A stretch of 35,559 nucleotides of DNA from Pseudomonas sp. Ant30-3 (GCF_000690905.1 NZ_JMCL01000111.1:1-35559); one strand, 5' to 3'. Numbered from the stretch's first letter, positions 14,290 through 23,993 are shown. Translations and numbers: made by a program. Notes: generated by a model not told the origin, from the sequence alone.

Positions 14290-16358
14290 ACGGCTTCTTC
14301 ACCGGCGTCCCGCCCGCGCGCGACTGGTTCTACGGCGTGCGCACATTTGCCGCGGCGATGATCGCGTTATACATCGCCATGCTCATGCAAATGCCGCGTC
14401 CGTATTGGGCGATGGCCACGGTTTACATCGTCTCCAGCCCCTTCGTCGGCCCGACCAGTTCCAAAGCCTTGTATCGCGCGGTGGGCACTTTGATGGGCGC
14501 AGCGGCGGCGGTGTTTTTCGTGCCGATGTTTGTACAGAGCCCCTATGTGCTGGTGGTGGTCATCGCCCTATGGACCGGGATTCTGCTGTTCCTCTCGCTG
14601 CATTTGCGCACCGCTAACAGTTACGCGTTGATGCTCGCCGGCTACACCTTGCCGCTGATCGCGCTGCCGGTGGTGGATAACCCACTTGCCGTTTGGGATG
14701 TGGCGGAAGCGCGGACTGAAGAAATCTTCCTGGGCATCGCCGTGGCTGCTGTCGTTGGCGCGATGTTCTGGCCGCGAAGGTTGGCGCCCGTGTTCAACGA
14801 CTCGGTGAACAAGTGGTTTGCCGATGCGTCGACATACAGCCTGCGCTTCCTCAGTCGAGCAGTGTCGCCGGATGAAGTCAGTGCGTTGCGCGCTTCGATG
14901 GTCGCAACTTTCAACACGCTGGAACTGATGATCGGCCAGCTGCCCCACGAAGGCTCGCGCCCGCAAACCGTGCGCAATACCAAAGAGCTGCGCGGGCGCA
15001 TGATTCATCTGCTGCCAGTGGTCGATGCCCTCGACGATGCCCTTTACGCCCTCGAGCGACGCACGCCTGAGCTGGTCGATAAATTTGCGCCATTGCTCGC
15101 AGCCACCCGCGAATGGCTGGATCACAAAGACGCCGATCTCGATCGCTGGCAAGCATTGAAGCATCAACTGGAAGCGCTGCAACCCTCAGCCGAAGCACTT
15201 GATGATCGAAAGCAACTGTTGTTCTCGAACGCGTTGTACAGGCTCGGCGAGTGGATCGATCTGTGGCAAGACTGCCGCAGCCTGCAATACGCCATCCAGT
15301 GCGAAAGCCAGGACAACTGGCGGGCGGTGTATCGCCACTGGCGGCTCGGTCGCCTGTCGCCGTTTCTTGACCGTGGCTTGATGCTGTATTCGGCGGCGTC
15401 CACCGTGTCGGCGATCATAGTGGCTTCGGTATTGTGGATTCTGCTCGGCTGGACCGACGGCGGCGCTGCAGTGATCCTGGCCGCCGTGGCGTGCAGTTTC
15501 TTCGCCTCGATGGACGACCCGGCGCCACAGATCTACCGCTTCTTTTTCTGGACGGCGATGTCGGTGCTGTTCGCCAGCCTTTACCTGTTTCTGGTCCTGC
15601 CCAATCTGCATGATTTTCCGATGCTGGTGCTGGCGTTCGCGGTGCCATTCATTTGCATCGGCACGCTGACGGTCAAGCCGCAGTTCTATCTGGGCATGCT
15701 GCTGACGCTGGTCAACACCTCATCCTTTATAAGTATTCAAGGCGCGTACGACGCGGATTTTCTCAGCTTCGCCAATTCCAACCTGGCCGGTCCGGTGGGT
15801 TTGCTGTTCGCGTTTATCTGGACGCTGGTGGCGCGGCCGTTTGGTGCGGAGCTGGCGGCCAAGCGCCTGACGCGTTTCAGCTGGCGCGACATTGTCAGCC
15901 TCACCGAACCGGCGTCGCTGGCCGAGCATCGGCAATTGGCCGTGCAGATTCTCGATCGGTTGATGCAGCATTTGCCTCGGCTGGCGATGACCGGGCAGGA
16001 CACCGGCATCGCGCTGCGCGAAGTCCGCGTGGCGCTCAACCTGCTCGACTTGCTCGCCTACACGCCGCGCGTGTTGGGCGCACCGCAACGGTTGCTGCAC
16101 CAAGTGGTCGCCGAAGTCGGTGAATATTTCAACGCCTGCCTCAAGGCCGGCGAACGTTTGCCCGCACCCAGCCCGTTGCTGATGACCCTCGACCGCACCC
16201 GTCGTGCGCTCAACACCGAGTGCAATGACGGTGCCCGCCTGCACCTGCTGCACGCCTTGAGCGGCTTGCGTCTGGCGCTGTTGCCGGGGGTCGAATTCGT
16301 CGGCAATGGCGAACTCGAAGAACCGCTTCCCCATGGCATCGATGGAGCGCCTTTATGA
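14286..16358 (+). CDS. FUSC-family (aromatic acid efflux, AaeB/FusC-like) inner-membrane transporter
   Basis: This 690-aa transporter has the duplicated FUSC arrangement. A first hydrophobic block lies at ~18-165 (AAAMIALYIAMLMQMPRPYWAM, YVLVVVIALWTGILLFLSL), then a ~190-aa cytoplasmic helical region, a second membrane block at ~365-520 (AIIVASVLWILLGW, MSVLFASLYLFLVL) and a C-terminal cytoplasmic domain. The family includes fusaric-acid resistance and p-hydroxybenzoic acid efflux proteins. It should work with the HlyD and NodT products downstream to cross both membranes. The start is GTG, overlapping the marR stop by 4 nt. The substrate is not determinable. Confidence 0.9.
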   Translation: MNGFFTGVPPARDWFYGVRTFAAAMIALYIAMLMQMPRPYWAMATVYIVSSPFVGPTSSKALYRAVGTLMGAAAAVFFVPMFVQSPYVLVVVIALWTGILLFLSLHLRTANSYALMLAGYTLPLIALPVVDNPLAVWDVAEARTEEIFLGIAVAAVVGAMFWPRRLAPVFNDSVNKWFADASTYSLRFLSRAVSPDEVSALRASMVATFNTLELMIGQLPHEGSRPQTVRNTKELRGRMIHLLPVVDALDDALYALERRTPELVDKFAPLLAATREWLDHKDADLDRWQALKHQLEALQPSAEALDDRKQLLFSNALYRLGEWIDLWQDCRSLQYAIQCESQDNWRAVYRHWRLGRLSPFLDRGLMLYSAASTVSAIIVASVLWILLGWTDGGAAVILAAVACSFFASMDDPAPQIYRFFFWTAMSVLFASLYLFLVLPNLHDFPMLVLAFAVPFICIGTLTVKPQFYLGMLLTLVNTSSFISIQGAYDADFLSFANSNLAGPVGLLFAFIWTLVARPFGAELAAKRLTRFSWRDIVSLTEPASLAEHRQLAVQILDRLMQHLPRLAMTGQDTGIALREVRVALNLLDLLAYTPRVLGAPQRLLHQVVAEVGEYFNACLKAGERLPAPSPLLMTLDRTRRALNTECNDGARLHLLHALSGLRLALLPGVEFVGNGELEEPLPHGIDGAPL

Positions 16359-16564
16359 TCGGTGATCTGGACATCAGCGGGGTTTTCCTGCCCACGCTGC
16401 TGGTGCTGATGGGCATTACCTATGTGTTGTTCCTGCTGGTGCACGGGCTGCTGACGCGTCTGCACTTTTACCGTCTGGTCTGGCACCGGGCATTGTTCAA
16501 CGTGGCTCTCTACGCCTTGCTGCTTGGCGCCGTGGACTCACTCAGTCGATACCTGATGACATGA
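16355..16564 (+). CDS. DUF1656 small membrane protein of FUSC efflux systems
   Basis: This 69-aa protein has two membrane helices (FLPTLLVLMGITYVLFLLVHGLL and ALFNVALYALLLGAV) and the typical DUF1656 opening (GDLDISGVFLP). It resembles AaeX-type small proteins, which are encoded between FUSC and HlyD genes. Its function is unknown. It overlaps both neighbours by 4 nt. Confidence 0.9.
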   Translation: MIGDLDISGVFLPTLLVLMGITYVLFLLVHGLLTRLHFYRLVWHRALFNVALYALLLGAVDSLSRYLMT

Positions 16565-17448
16565 AAAAACCTTTTTTGACCCTCGGTCGCGTGGTCCTGA
16601 CCTTGCTGATCGTGACCTTCGCCGTTGTCGTCGTCTGGCGCATGGTGATGTATTACATGTTCGCCCCGTGGACCCGCGACGGGCACATCCGCGCCGACAT
16701 CGTACAGATTGCGCCGGACGTCTCCGGGCTGATCCAGCAAGTGCAAGTGCGCGATAACCAACTGGTAAAACGCGGGCAGGTGCTGTTCACCATCGATCAG
16801 GACCGTTTCAAGCTGGCCTTGCGTCAGGCCAAGGCCGCCGTCGCCGATCGTCAGGAAACCCTGGCCCAGGCGCAACGGGAAAACAAACGTAATCGCGGCC
16901 TCGGCAATCTGGTGCCGGGCGAACAACTGGAAGAAAGCCAGTCGCGTGTGGCCCGCGCCGAAGTGGCGTTGATGGAAGCACAAGTGGCGGTGGACAGCGC
17001 CCAGCTCAACCTCGATCGCTCGACCATCCGCAGCCCGGTTGATGGCTACGTCAATGACCGTGCGCCGCGCTCGCAGGAATTCGTTACGGCCGGGCGGCCG
17101 GTGCTATCCGTGGTCGACAGCAATTCCTTCCACATCGACGGCTATTTCGAAGAGACCAAGCTGGACGGCATCCATGTCGGCCAAAGCGTCGATATCCGCG
17201 TGATCGGCGACCGGGCGCGGCTGCGCGGACATGTGGAAAGCATCGTCGCCGGCATCGAAGACCGCGACCGCAGCAGCGGCAGCAACCTGTTGCCCAACGT
17301 CAATCCGGCCTTCAGCTGGGTACGCCTGGCGCAGCGGATTCCGGTGCGAATCGCCTTCGACGAGGTGCCCGCCGACTTCCGCATGATTGCCGGGCGCACG
17401 GCCACGGTGTCGATCATCGACGAGCAGAGCGGGGAGTCCGCGCAATGA
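16561..17448 (+). CDS. HlyD-family periplasmic adaptor (membrane fusion protein)
   Basis: This 295-aa protein has an N-terminal membrane anchor (VVLTLLIVTFAVVVVWRMV), a lipoyl half-domain (IVQIAPDVSGLIQQVQVRDNQLVKRG is split here as IAPDVSG and DNQLVKRGQVLF), a short helical hairpin (~80-145), the second half motif (TIRSPVDGYVNDR) and a beta-barrel domain. It should link the FUSC pump with the NodT outer-membrane channel. It resembles AaeA of the E. coli aromatic acid efflux system. ATG 16561 overlaps the DUF1656 stop. Confidence 0.92.
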   Translation: MKKPFLTLGRVVLTLLIVTFAVVVVWRMVMYYMFAPWTRDGHIRADIVQIAPDVSGLIQQVQVRDNQLVKRGQVLFTIDQDRFKLALRQAKAAVADRQETLAQAQRENKRNRGLGNLVPGEQLEESQSRVARAEVALMEAQVAVDSAQLNLDRSTIRSPVDGYVNDRAPRSQEFVTAGRPVLSVVDSNSFHIDGYFEETKLDGIHVGQSVDIRVIGDRARLRGHVESIVAGIEDRDRSSGSNLLPNVNPAFSWVRLAQRIPVRIAFDEVPADFRMIAGRTATVSIIDEQSGESAQ

Positions 17449-18893
17449 GCAAGGCCTCGGGTTTGGCGATTGCCGGATTGGCTCTTCTGCTGTCGGCCTG
17501 TCAGGTGGTGGGGCCGGATTACCAAGTGCCGGACGACGCTGCCATTCATCGCGAAGATTTACAGGGCAAGCTGGCGGTGGACGGCGACACTGTTGTGTCT
17601 GCCCCGGTGCCCGGCGACTGGTGGCGGCTTTACCAGGACCCGCGACTGGATCAACTGGTGCAGCAGGCCATGGCGTCCAACACTGATCTGCGGGTGGCGG
17701 CGGCCAACCTTTCCCGCGCCCGTGCCCAGGTCGACGAGGCGCAGGCGGCCGGTGGCTGGAGTGGCGGCGTGAAGATCGGCGCGCAGCGCTTGCAGGAATC
17801 CGGCGAAGCGTTTCTGCTGGCGGACAAAGTGCCGGTGGCCAACGTCGGCGACGTCGGCATTACCACCTCCTATCAGTTCGACCTGTTCGGCACATTGCAG
17901 CGCGGCATCGAGGCGGCCAAGGCCAATGCCGATGCCACACAAGCGGCGGCCGACACTGCGCGCATTACTCTGGTCGCGGACGTTGTGCGGGCGTACACCC
18001 AAGTTTGCGCGGCCAACGAGGAAGAGGAAATTGCCCAGCATTCCCTCGACCTGCAAGCCCAAAGCACCACACTGACCCAACGCCTGCGTGACGCCGGGCG
18101 AGGTGATGAAACCCAAGTGACGCGCTCGCAAACCCAATTCAAATCCCTGCGTGCCGACATGCCGCGCTATGAAGCGGCGCGTCAGGCAGGGCTGTTCCGC
18201 TTGTCGATGCTGCTGGCCAAGCCGCTCGACCAACTGCCTGCCGGCACTGGCGAATGCGCCGAGCTGCCGAAGATCACTCAGCTGTTGCCGGTGGGCGATG
18301 GGGCAACCCTGCTCAAACGACGTCCCGATGTGCGCCAGGCCGAACGCCGGCTGGCCGCTGCGACAGCCGGCATTGGCATTGCCACTGGCGAGTTGTACCC
18401 GGATATCAGCATTGGCGCGAGCGTCGGCACCGTTGGTCTGCTGGAAAACCTCGGCAAGCCGGCGGCCAATCGTTGGGGCTTTGGCCCACTGCTGACCTGG
18501 ACCGTACCGTCGAACGGCTCCCGTGCACGAATTCGCGAGGCCGAAGCCATGAGCCAGGGCGCGCTGGCGCATTTTGACGGCGTGGTGCTCAACGCGATTC
18601 GCGAAACCCAAACCGGTCTCGCGCAGTATTCCGCGCTGCTGCAGCGCCGCGATGCGTTGGCCGATGCCGAACAGTCGGCACAACTGGCGGCCGACCAGAC
18701 GCATCGCTTCTTTACCGCCGGTCGCGCTTCATTCCTCGCGGACCTGCAAGCCACTCGCACTTACACCGACGTACGGGCGCAGCTGGCGGCGGCCAACACC
18801 CAAGTGGCGATGAGTCAGATCGATCTGTTTCTGGCCTTGGGCGGCGGTTGGGAAAGCGGACGAACGCAAGCTTCAAACCCCGGCAAACCCTGA
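17445..18893 (+). CDS. NodT/OprM-family outer-membrane efflux lipoprotein
   Basis: This 482-aa protein has a lipoprotein signal (LALLLSAC, lipidated C19) followed by the OMF repeat architecture: two beta-hairpin segments (GITTSYQFDLFG and GFGPLLTWTVPSNGSRARIREAE) and long alpha-helical stretches. The conserved LKRRPDVRQAERRLAAATA motif of NodT proteins is present. It provides the outer-membrane duct for the FUSC-HlyD pump. It is the last gene of the operon, overlapping hlyD by 4 nt. No clear intrinsic terminator follows in the 81 nt before the next gene. Confidence 0.93.
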   Translation: MSKASGLAIAGLALLLSACQVVGPDYQVPDDAAIHREDLQGKLAVDGDTVVSAPVPGDWWRLYQDPRLDQLVQQAMASNTDLRVAAANLSRARAQVDEAQAAGGWSGGVKIGAQRLQESGEAFLLADKVPVANVGDVGITTSYQFDLFGTLQRGIEAAKANADATQAAADTARITLVADVVRAYTQVCAANEEEEIAQHSLDLQAQSTTLTQRLRDAGRGDETQVTRSQTQFKSLRADMPRYEAARQAGLFRLSMLLAKPLDQLPAGTGECAELPKITQLLPVGDGATLLKRRPDVRQAERRLAAATAGIGIATGELYPDISIGASVGTVGLLENLGKPAANRWGFGPLLTWTVPSNGSRARIREAEAMSQGALAHFDGVVLNAIRETQTGLAQYSALLQRRDALADAEQSAQLAADQTHRFFTAGRASFLADLQATRTYTDVRAQLAAANTQVAMSQIDLFLALGGGWESGRTQASNPGKP

Positions 18894-18974
18894 GCCCATT
18901 GCTATGCTTTGACGTGATGGGATCGCGAGCCGATTTCATCGGTCAAGGCTTGTGTTGGTCATGGGGATACAATA

Positions 18975-19610
18975 ATGAGAAACCCTTATGCTCCCGGCTT
19001 CTGGTGCGCAATCGTGGCACTGGTGTTGCTCTCGGCCACTTATTTCTACGGCATCATGCTGGCGCATCAGATTGACACGGCGCTGATTTTCCTCGACAGC
19101 GCCGCCGCCCTGATCGCGGTGATGGCAATCGTCGTGGTGGCGTGGTCTTCGGTCCAGAGTAAGCGCATCCAGAAAAGACAGTGCGAACGCGGTAAGACGC
19201 GGGTGTTGATCTGGGACACCAAAGTCGCTTTGCGTCGCGTCGAAACGGTATTTGATCGTTATTTCTGGGGCAGTTACTGGCAACCGGGGCGTACTTTCCA
19301 GGAAGTCATGGGCGAGCTCACCGGCACGCCTCTGGAAAAAAGCCTCGAAACCCTCAAGAAGCAATGTCTGGAACTGGACAAGCAAATCGCCGACGAAGAC
19401 TGGCACTGGCTCAACAACGCCCGTGAACTCTCCGCTGTCGCTACCGCCATGGCGCGGGAACGCTATCAGCTGGACTTCTGCGACCCCCGCGCAGAAGTGA
19501 CGGGCGGGGCGGTGATCAACCGTGACTTTGAGGTGCTGGTGTACACGTGGACCGCGCGGCTGAAGAGCTTTGATCATCAGCTGGATGAGATCGAGGTTCA
19601 GTATTCCTGA
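18975..19610 (+). CDS. Conserved membrane protein of unknown function
   Basis: This 211-aa protein has two N-terminal membrane helices (FWCAIVALVLLSATYFYGIML and LDSAAALIAVMAIVVVAW) and a ~150-aa cytoplasmic part rich in charged helices (LEKSLETLKKQCLELDKQIADED). I recognise no catalytic motif or named domain. The ATG has GGGG upstream. It stands alone between the efflux operon and a REPIN, so context does not help. Confidence 0.7.
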   Translation: MRNPYAPGFWCAIVALVLLSATYFYGIMLAHQIDTALIFLDSAAALIAVMAIVVVAWSSVQSKRIQKRQCERGKTRVLIWDTKVALRRVETVFDRYFWGSYWQPGRTFQEVMGELTGTPLEKSLETLKKQCLELDKQIADEDWHWLNNARELSAVATAMARERYQLDFCDPRAEVTGGAVINRDFEVLVYTWTARLKSFDHQLDEIEVQYS

Positions 19611-19630
19611 TTGTTATCCGTCGCTACGGC

Positions 19631-19722
19631 CTGTAGGAGCAAGCTTGCTCGCGATGGCGGCTGCCGCTTCAAAACCTCTCCATCTGTCAGACCGCTATCG
19701 CGAGCAAGCTTTGCTCCTACAC
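19631..19722. repeat. REPIN (inverted pair of REP elements)
   Basis: TGTAGGAGCAAGCTTGCTCGCGA (19632 onward) faces an inverted partner at 19694-19722 (ATCGCGAGCAAGC, then TTTGCTCCTACA with one extra T). Such pairs are mobilised by RAYT transposases encoded elsewhere. It lies in the 308-nt gap 19611-19918. The rest of the gap is AT-rich before the DUF945 gene and may hold its promoter, but I see no clear boxes. Confidence 0.85.
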
Positions 19723-19918
19723 GCGATCGCAATGCCCTTTGCGCCGAAACTCTCGCTCGATGCCCGCAGTCCATAGACACTCTTTAACCTTTAAACATTG
19801 GGTCGTGCGAGGCGGCTGATGCTAATCTCCACCGCACTTTCAGCGCAGTCGTGTCCAAACCCGTCACGGGTTCAGGGAAGACGGCCACATTTCAACTACG
19901 GACATTGATCGGGTCATT

Positions 19919-21424
19919 ATGAATAAATCAGCAGGCGTGCTTCTTGGGATTGTTGTGGCCATCGGTGCAATCAGCGCGGGCGGTGCCTGGTACACCGGCA
20001 CCAAAATCGAAGGCGTCTTGAACACCTCGATCGCCGACGCCAACAAAGAACTGCAAGCCGCGCTGGTCGGTTCCAACGGCACTGCTTCGCTGGAACTGGT
20101 ATCGCTCGAGCGCCACGTGTTCAGCAGCACCGCGCATTATCGCCTCAAGGGCGAAGGTGAAATGTTCGGTGAAGTGCCGGTCGAGTTGCTGTTGGTCGAT
20201 AACATCGAGCACGGTCCGTTGCCGTTCTCGCGCCTGGTGTCGCTGAAGTGGCTACCGGTCATGGCCACCAGTCACTACGAACTGGAAAGAACGCCGCTCA
20301 CCGAAAAATGGTTCGCCGCCGCCAAAGACAAATCGCCGCTGACCGGCGTGGTCAACATCGGCTACGACCGCTCCACCAACGGCACGCTGCAGTTGCAGCC
20401 GCTGGACATGGCACTCGACGCCAAGTCCAACCTGAAATTCTCCGGCCTGAACATGGACGTTGCTGCCAACGCCCAGGCGCAGAAAGTCAAAGCTGATGGC
20501 TACATGGACAACCTTGTACTGACCAGCGTCGCTGAAGACCAGACGCCAGTGAAGGTCGAGCTCAACGGCCTTACCGTTGCCAGCAACCTGGTGAAAAGTA
20601 CGTACGGCTATTACACCGGCGAAAACACCATCGAGCTGACCGACAGCAAAACCACGTTCGGCGCCAAGCAATCGGTGTTGGGCGTGAAAAAGTTTGAAAT
20701 GAAGAACCAGACCGAAGAGACAGGCACCAGCGCGTCCGGGCGGGCCGATTACAAGGTCGGTGAAGTGTCGCTGAACGGCAAGACTGTCGGTTCGGCACAA
20801 ATGGCCATGAGCCTGAAGAACCTCGACATTCCGGCGAGCATGTCGCTGATGCAGATTTACCAGACCAAATTGCAGCCCTACGAAAAAGCGGCTGCCGAGG
20901 CTGCTGCTGCGGGTCAGCCGGCGCCTGAACTGGTTCTGACCCCGGCCGAAGAGGCTCAGGTCAAAACCGGCCTGGAGAAGCTGTTGGCCGCCGGTCCTCA
21001 AGTGGCCCTGGAGAATCTGTCGTTCAAAACCACCAACGGTGAGAGCCGCGCCAATCTGGTGCTCGACCTGACCAAGCCGCAATCCATGGACCTGCCGCCA
21101 GATCAGTTGATCAAACAGCTGATTGCGCTGCTGGATCTCAATCTGCAAGTGTCCAAGCCAATGCTGGTTGATCTGCTGAGCGTGCAAAGCCAGCTCGACG
21201 GTCAGACCGACGCCAAACTTGTCGCCGATCAAGCAACCGCCACGGCGGACATGTTCGGTGCCATGGCGGTGGGTTCGCAGTTTGCCAAGGCTGAAGGCAC
21301 CAACATCGTGACCAAGCTGCATTACGCCAACAATCAAGTGGAATTCAACGGCCAGAAAATGACCGTCGAAGAGTTTGTCGGCTTCATCATGAGTAAGGTG
21401 GGCGATGTCAGCGTTACCCAATAA
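19919..21424 (+). CDS. YdgA-family (DUF945) protein
   Basis: This 501-aa protein has an N-terminal hydrophobic anchor or signal (GVLLGIVVAIGAISAGGAWYTG) and a long mostly beta-stranded body with the DUF945 pattern (HYRLKGEG, NIEHGPLPFSRL). The C-terminal third holds LDLTKPQSMDLPPDQLIKQL-like segments. It is predicted to be envelope-associated, facing the periplasm. E. coli YdgA is the best-known relative and its function is not firmly established. It appears monocistronic. Confidence 0.85.
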   Translation: MNKSAGVLLGIVVAIGAISAGGAWYTGTKIEGVLNTSIADANKELQAALVGSNGTASLELVSLERHVFSSTAHYRLKGEGEMFGEVPVELLLVDNIEHGPLPFSRLVSLKWLPVMATSHYELERTPLTEKWFAAAKDKSPLTGVVNIGYDRSTNGTLQLQPLDMALDAKSNLKFSGLNMDVAANAQAQKVKADGYMDNLVLTSVAEDQTPVKVELNGLTVASNLVKSTYGYYTGENTIELTDSKTTFGAKQSVLGVKKFEMKNQTEETGTSASGRADYKVGEVSLNGKTVGSAQMAMSLKNLDIPASMSLMQIYQTKLQPYEKAAAEAAAAGQPAPELVLTPAEEAQVKTGLEKLLAAGPQVALENLSFKTTNGESRANLVLDLTKPQSMDLPPDQLIKQLIALLDLNLQVSKPMLVDLLSVQSQLDGQTDAKLVADQATATADMFGAMAVGSQFAKAEGTNIVTKLHYANNQVEFNGQKMTVEEFVGFIMSKVGDVSVTQ

Positions 21425-21427
21425 CGC

Positions 21428-22954
21428 CTAGACGTCCCGAATCAGCCGCCATGCCTCGTCCACGGGCAGCGGCTGTTTCATCCGCTGCGCAAGCATCGCC
21501 ATCGCCCGCTCTTCTTCGCAGGCGATGGCGGCGACCACCAGCCCTTTCTCTGCGAATAAACCGATAAAGGGCGGATGGTACGGATCGCCCTTGAACTCGA
21601 CCTCATCCCACCTTTCGGCATGGCCGAGGTAGTCGTAGTTTTTGCCGAAGTGCCACGTCCAAAAGAACGGTACATCCAGGTAATGCTCATCGCCACCCAG
21701 CATGTTGGCTGCAGCGATGCGCGCGTGTTGCTGCGCGAGTCGCCAATGTTCGATTCGGGTGGGCTGACCGTTGAACGGGAAAGTCACAATGTCGCCGGCG
21801 GCCCAGAGCCCATCGGTCACGCGCATGCCACCGTCAACTGTCAGTGAGTGATCGTCTTCCATCGGCAATCCAGTAAACGCGTCGGTGGCCGGACTCACGC
21901 CAATACCGACCAGCACCAGATCGGCCGGCAAACGCTGACCGTTTTCCAGCAGCACTGCTTCGACTTTCTGCACACCTTCAACCTGCACCGCCTCGCTGTC
22001 GCTGCGAAATACCACGCCGTGGGCGACATGACGGGCGAGAATCGCCTTGCCGACCGTTTCGCCAAACTGCTTGGCAAACGGCACCGCGTGTTTCGCCAGA
22101 ACCGTCACGTCCAGACCGTGTTCGCGCAAAGCGCCGGCAGATTCCATGGCGATAAAGCTGTCGCCGATGATCACTACGCGTTGGCCGGGTTTGGCGGCTT
22201 CGAGGATTTGCTGCGCCTGATCTTTTGAACGCAGCAAGAACACTAGCGGCAAATCGGCGCCGGGCAGCTTCAATGGATTTGGCGTGCCACCGGTAGCGAG
22301 GACGGCCGCGTCATACGTAAGATTTTGGCCGTCTTTCAAGTGGACGGTGCGAGTCGCCGCGTCGATTTTTGCAACTTCACCGTTGATACGGTCGATGCGT
22401 TGCTGACGATAGAAGTCTTCATCACGCAACGGCGGCACCTCGTCGGGAGGCATCTCGCCGGCGAGCACAAATTTGCTCAGCACCGTGCGGTCGTAACCGG
22501 CCTCGGGCTCGCGATCGACCAGCTGAATCCGGCCGCCAAACCCTTTTTCGCGTAGCGCGGCAGCGCATGCCGTGCCTGCGGCGCCCGCTCCTACGATCAC
22601 AAAGGTCCGGTCATCATCGGCCGGCGGAGTGTGAGCATTGGGCAGTGGATATTCGTCGACCCAAATCTCATCGTCGCGCAGCTCTAGCGGGTAACGCTTG
22701 AGGCTGTCCAGCGACGGCGGCTCACACAAGGCACCATCCTCGATCCGGAACGCGGCTTTGTGCCAGGGGCAAACCAGCCGACCGTGACACAACGCACCTT
22801 CGGCCAGCGGCGCTCCAGCGTGCGGGCACTGCCCCTGGTAAGCGCGCAGTTGATCACCGACCCGCAGCAGGACGATTTTAGTTTCGCCGATGCTGACTTC
22901 CAGGCCACGGTTTTCGGGCACATCGGCGTAACGTGCGATGCGGTGCAGGGCCAT
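21428..22954 (-). CDS. Rieske-containing FAD/NAD(P)-dependent reductase (AIFM3/ferredoxin-reductase-like)
   Basis: This 508-aa protein fuses an N-terminal Rieske [2Fe-2S] domain (ligands C43-P-H45 and C62-PW-H65) to a pyridine-nucleotide-disulfide reductase module. The latter has an FAD site (FVIVGAGAAGTACAAAL at ~117), an NAD(P) site (VVIIGDSFIAMESAGAL), GLWAAGDIVTFP, and a C-terminal reductase domain. The layout matches AIFM3-type and rubredoxin/ferredoxin reductases. Its electron partner is unknown. GGAGAG precedes the ATG at 22954. It converges on the DUF945 gene with a 3-nt gap. Confidence 0.9.
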   Translation of the reverse strand: MALHRIARYADVPENRGLEVSIGETKIVLLRVGDQLRAYQGQCPHAGAPLAEGALCHGRLVCPWHKAAFRIEDGALCEPPSLDSLKRYPLELRDDEIWVDEYPLPNAHTPPADDDRTFVIVGAGAAGTACAAALREKGFGGRIQLVDREPEAGYDRTVLSKFVLAGEMPPDEVPPLRDEDFYRQQRIDRINGEVAKIDAATRTVHLKDGQNLTYDAAVLATGGTPNPLKLPGADLPLVFLLRSKDQAQQILEAAKPGQRVVIIGDSFIAMESAGALREHGLDVTVLAKHAVPFAKQFGETVGKAILARHVAHGVVFRSDSEAVQVEGVQKVEAVLLENGQRLPADLVLVGIGVSPATDAFTGLPMEDDHSLTVDGGMRVTDGLWAAGDIVTFPFNGQPTRIEHWRLAQQHARIAAANMLGGDEHYLDVPFFWTWHFGKNYDYLGHAERWDEVEFKGDPYHPPFIGLFAEKGLVVAAIACEEERAMAMLAQRMKQPLPVDEAWRLIRDV

Positions 22955-23093
22955 GATTGCTCTCCAGTCAGGCGTTTAACTTGAGAGTTGAATGCCCTGC
23001 GCGAGGTTCAGCCAATTGCCACTGCCACCGTACGAACGGTCCGGCTATAGTTTGCACGCCGACCACGGCCTCACCCGCACAAGGTGCTCCGGT

Positions 23094-23654
23094 ATGACCC
23101 GACCCCTCTTTTTGAACCCTTGGCTGGCGGCGGTTGCCGTCGTTTTTTGCGTGCAATTTCCAGCACAGGCCCAGGAACGCTTCACGCTCAGCATGCCCGG
23201 CGTCTCCGACAACCGCCTGTTCACCGCGGTCGCGGCCAGTGATGCAAATGGCTGCGGCGGCAAGAATCAGTCCCCGGCGCTGGCCTGGAACGCAGGCCCG
23301 CCAGGCACGCAGAGCTACGCGATCGTCATGCACGACCCGGATGGTCAGAAAGGCCTCGGCGTCGATCACTGGATTCATTACGGCATCCCGCCAACGACCC
23401 ACCAGATTCCGGCCGGTGTCGGTGCAAAATCCGCCTTCGAGGGCGCTGCGGGTGTCAACAGCAAACGCAGCACGGGCTACATCGGTCCATGCCCGCCGGT
23501 GGGTGATAGCTCTCACCATTACATCATTCAGCTTTACGCCCTGGACCTTGCGCCGCAGGCATTGCCGGCCGATTTGACCCGCGCGCAACTGATGGAAAAA
23601 ATCAAAGGGCATGTGCTGAGAAACAGCAGTGTGGTGCGCCGGTATCACCGTTGA
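23094..23654 (+). CDS. YbhB/YbcL-type PEBP (Raf kinase inhibitor-like) protein, secreted
   Basis: This 186-aa protein has a signal peptide (NPWLAAVAVVFCVQFPAQAQE) and the phosphatidylethanolamine-binding fold: NQSPALAWNAGPPGTQSYAIVMHDPD, VDHWIHYGIP, and GYIGPCPPVGDSSHHYIIQLYALD. These carry the conserved DPD and GPCPP...H ligand-pocket motifs. Bacterial PEBPs have no settled role. The start at 23094 follows AAGGTG. The frame is open upstream to 22992, but the signal peptide supports the later start. Confidence 0.9.
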   Translation: MTRPLFLNPWLAAVAVVFCVQFPAQAQERFTLSMPGVSDNRLFTAVAASDANGCGGKNQSPALAWNAGPPGTQSYAIVMHDPDGQKGLGVDHWIHYGIPPTTHQIPAGVGAKSAFEGAAGVNSKRSTGYIGPCPPVGDSSHHYIIQLYALDLAPQALPADLTRAQLMEKIKGHVLRNSSVVRRYHR

Positions 23655-23741
23655 ATGGTGAATAAACCCGCGCGCCGCCATTTGGCATCAGCCCCCGAAG
23701 CGCGCACTATCGGGCTTATAGCTGATGCGTTGGAGGATGCC

Positions 23742-23945
23742 GTGGCAAAAAAAATCGATCGCATCGCCCAAATGCTCAACTGCCCGGAAAAGGGTCAGGA
23801 CTTGCGGCGAGCTATTACTGAGAGTCGCAAGGAGTTTCTGCTGGCGAAGCAGGCGGAAGAAGCACTTGAGGACGACGTTCTTGACGAGGAAGAAGTCGAG
23901 GACGACGCGGATGATTACGATGAGTTTGATTGGACGACTGAGTGA
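23742..23945 (+). CDS. Small acidic protein of unknown function
   Basis: This 67-aa protein starts at a GTG (23742) with GGAGG five nt upstream. It reads MAKKIDRIAQMLNCPEKG, a helical middle, then a very acidic tail (EDDVLDEEEVEDDADDYDEFD). An in-frame ATG at 23655 directly after the PEBP stop would add 29 residues but has no binding site. I do not recognise the family. The tail suggests binding to basic proteins or nucleic-acid mimicry, which is only a guess. Confidence 0.65.
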   Translation: MAKKIDRIAQMLNCPEKGQDLRRAITESRKEFLLAKQAEEALEDDVLDEEEVEDDADDYDEFDWTTE

Positions 23946-23993
23946 AAGATGGCCTCAGCGGCAAACGCCAGCCTGTCGGGTGAGCGCTACGCC

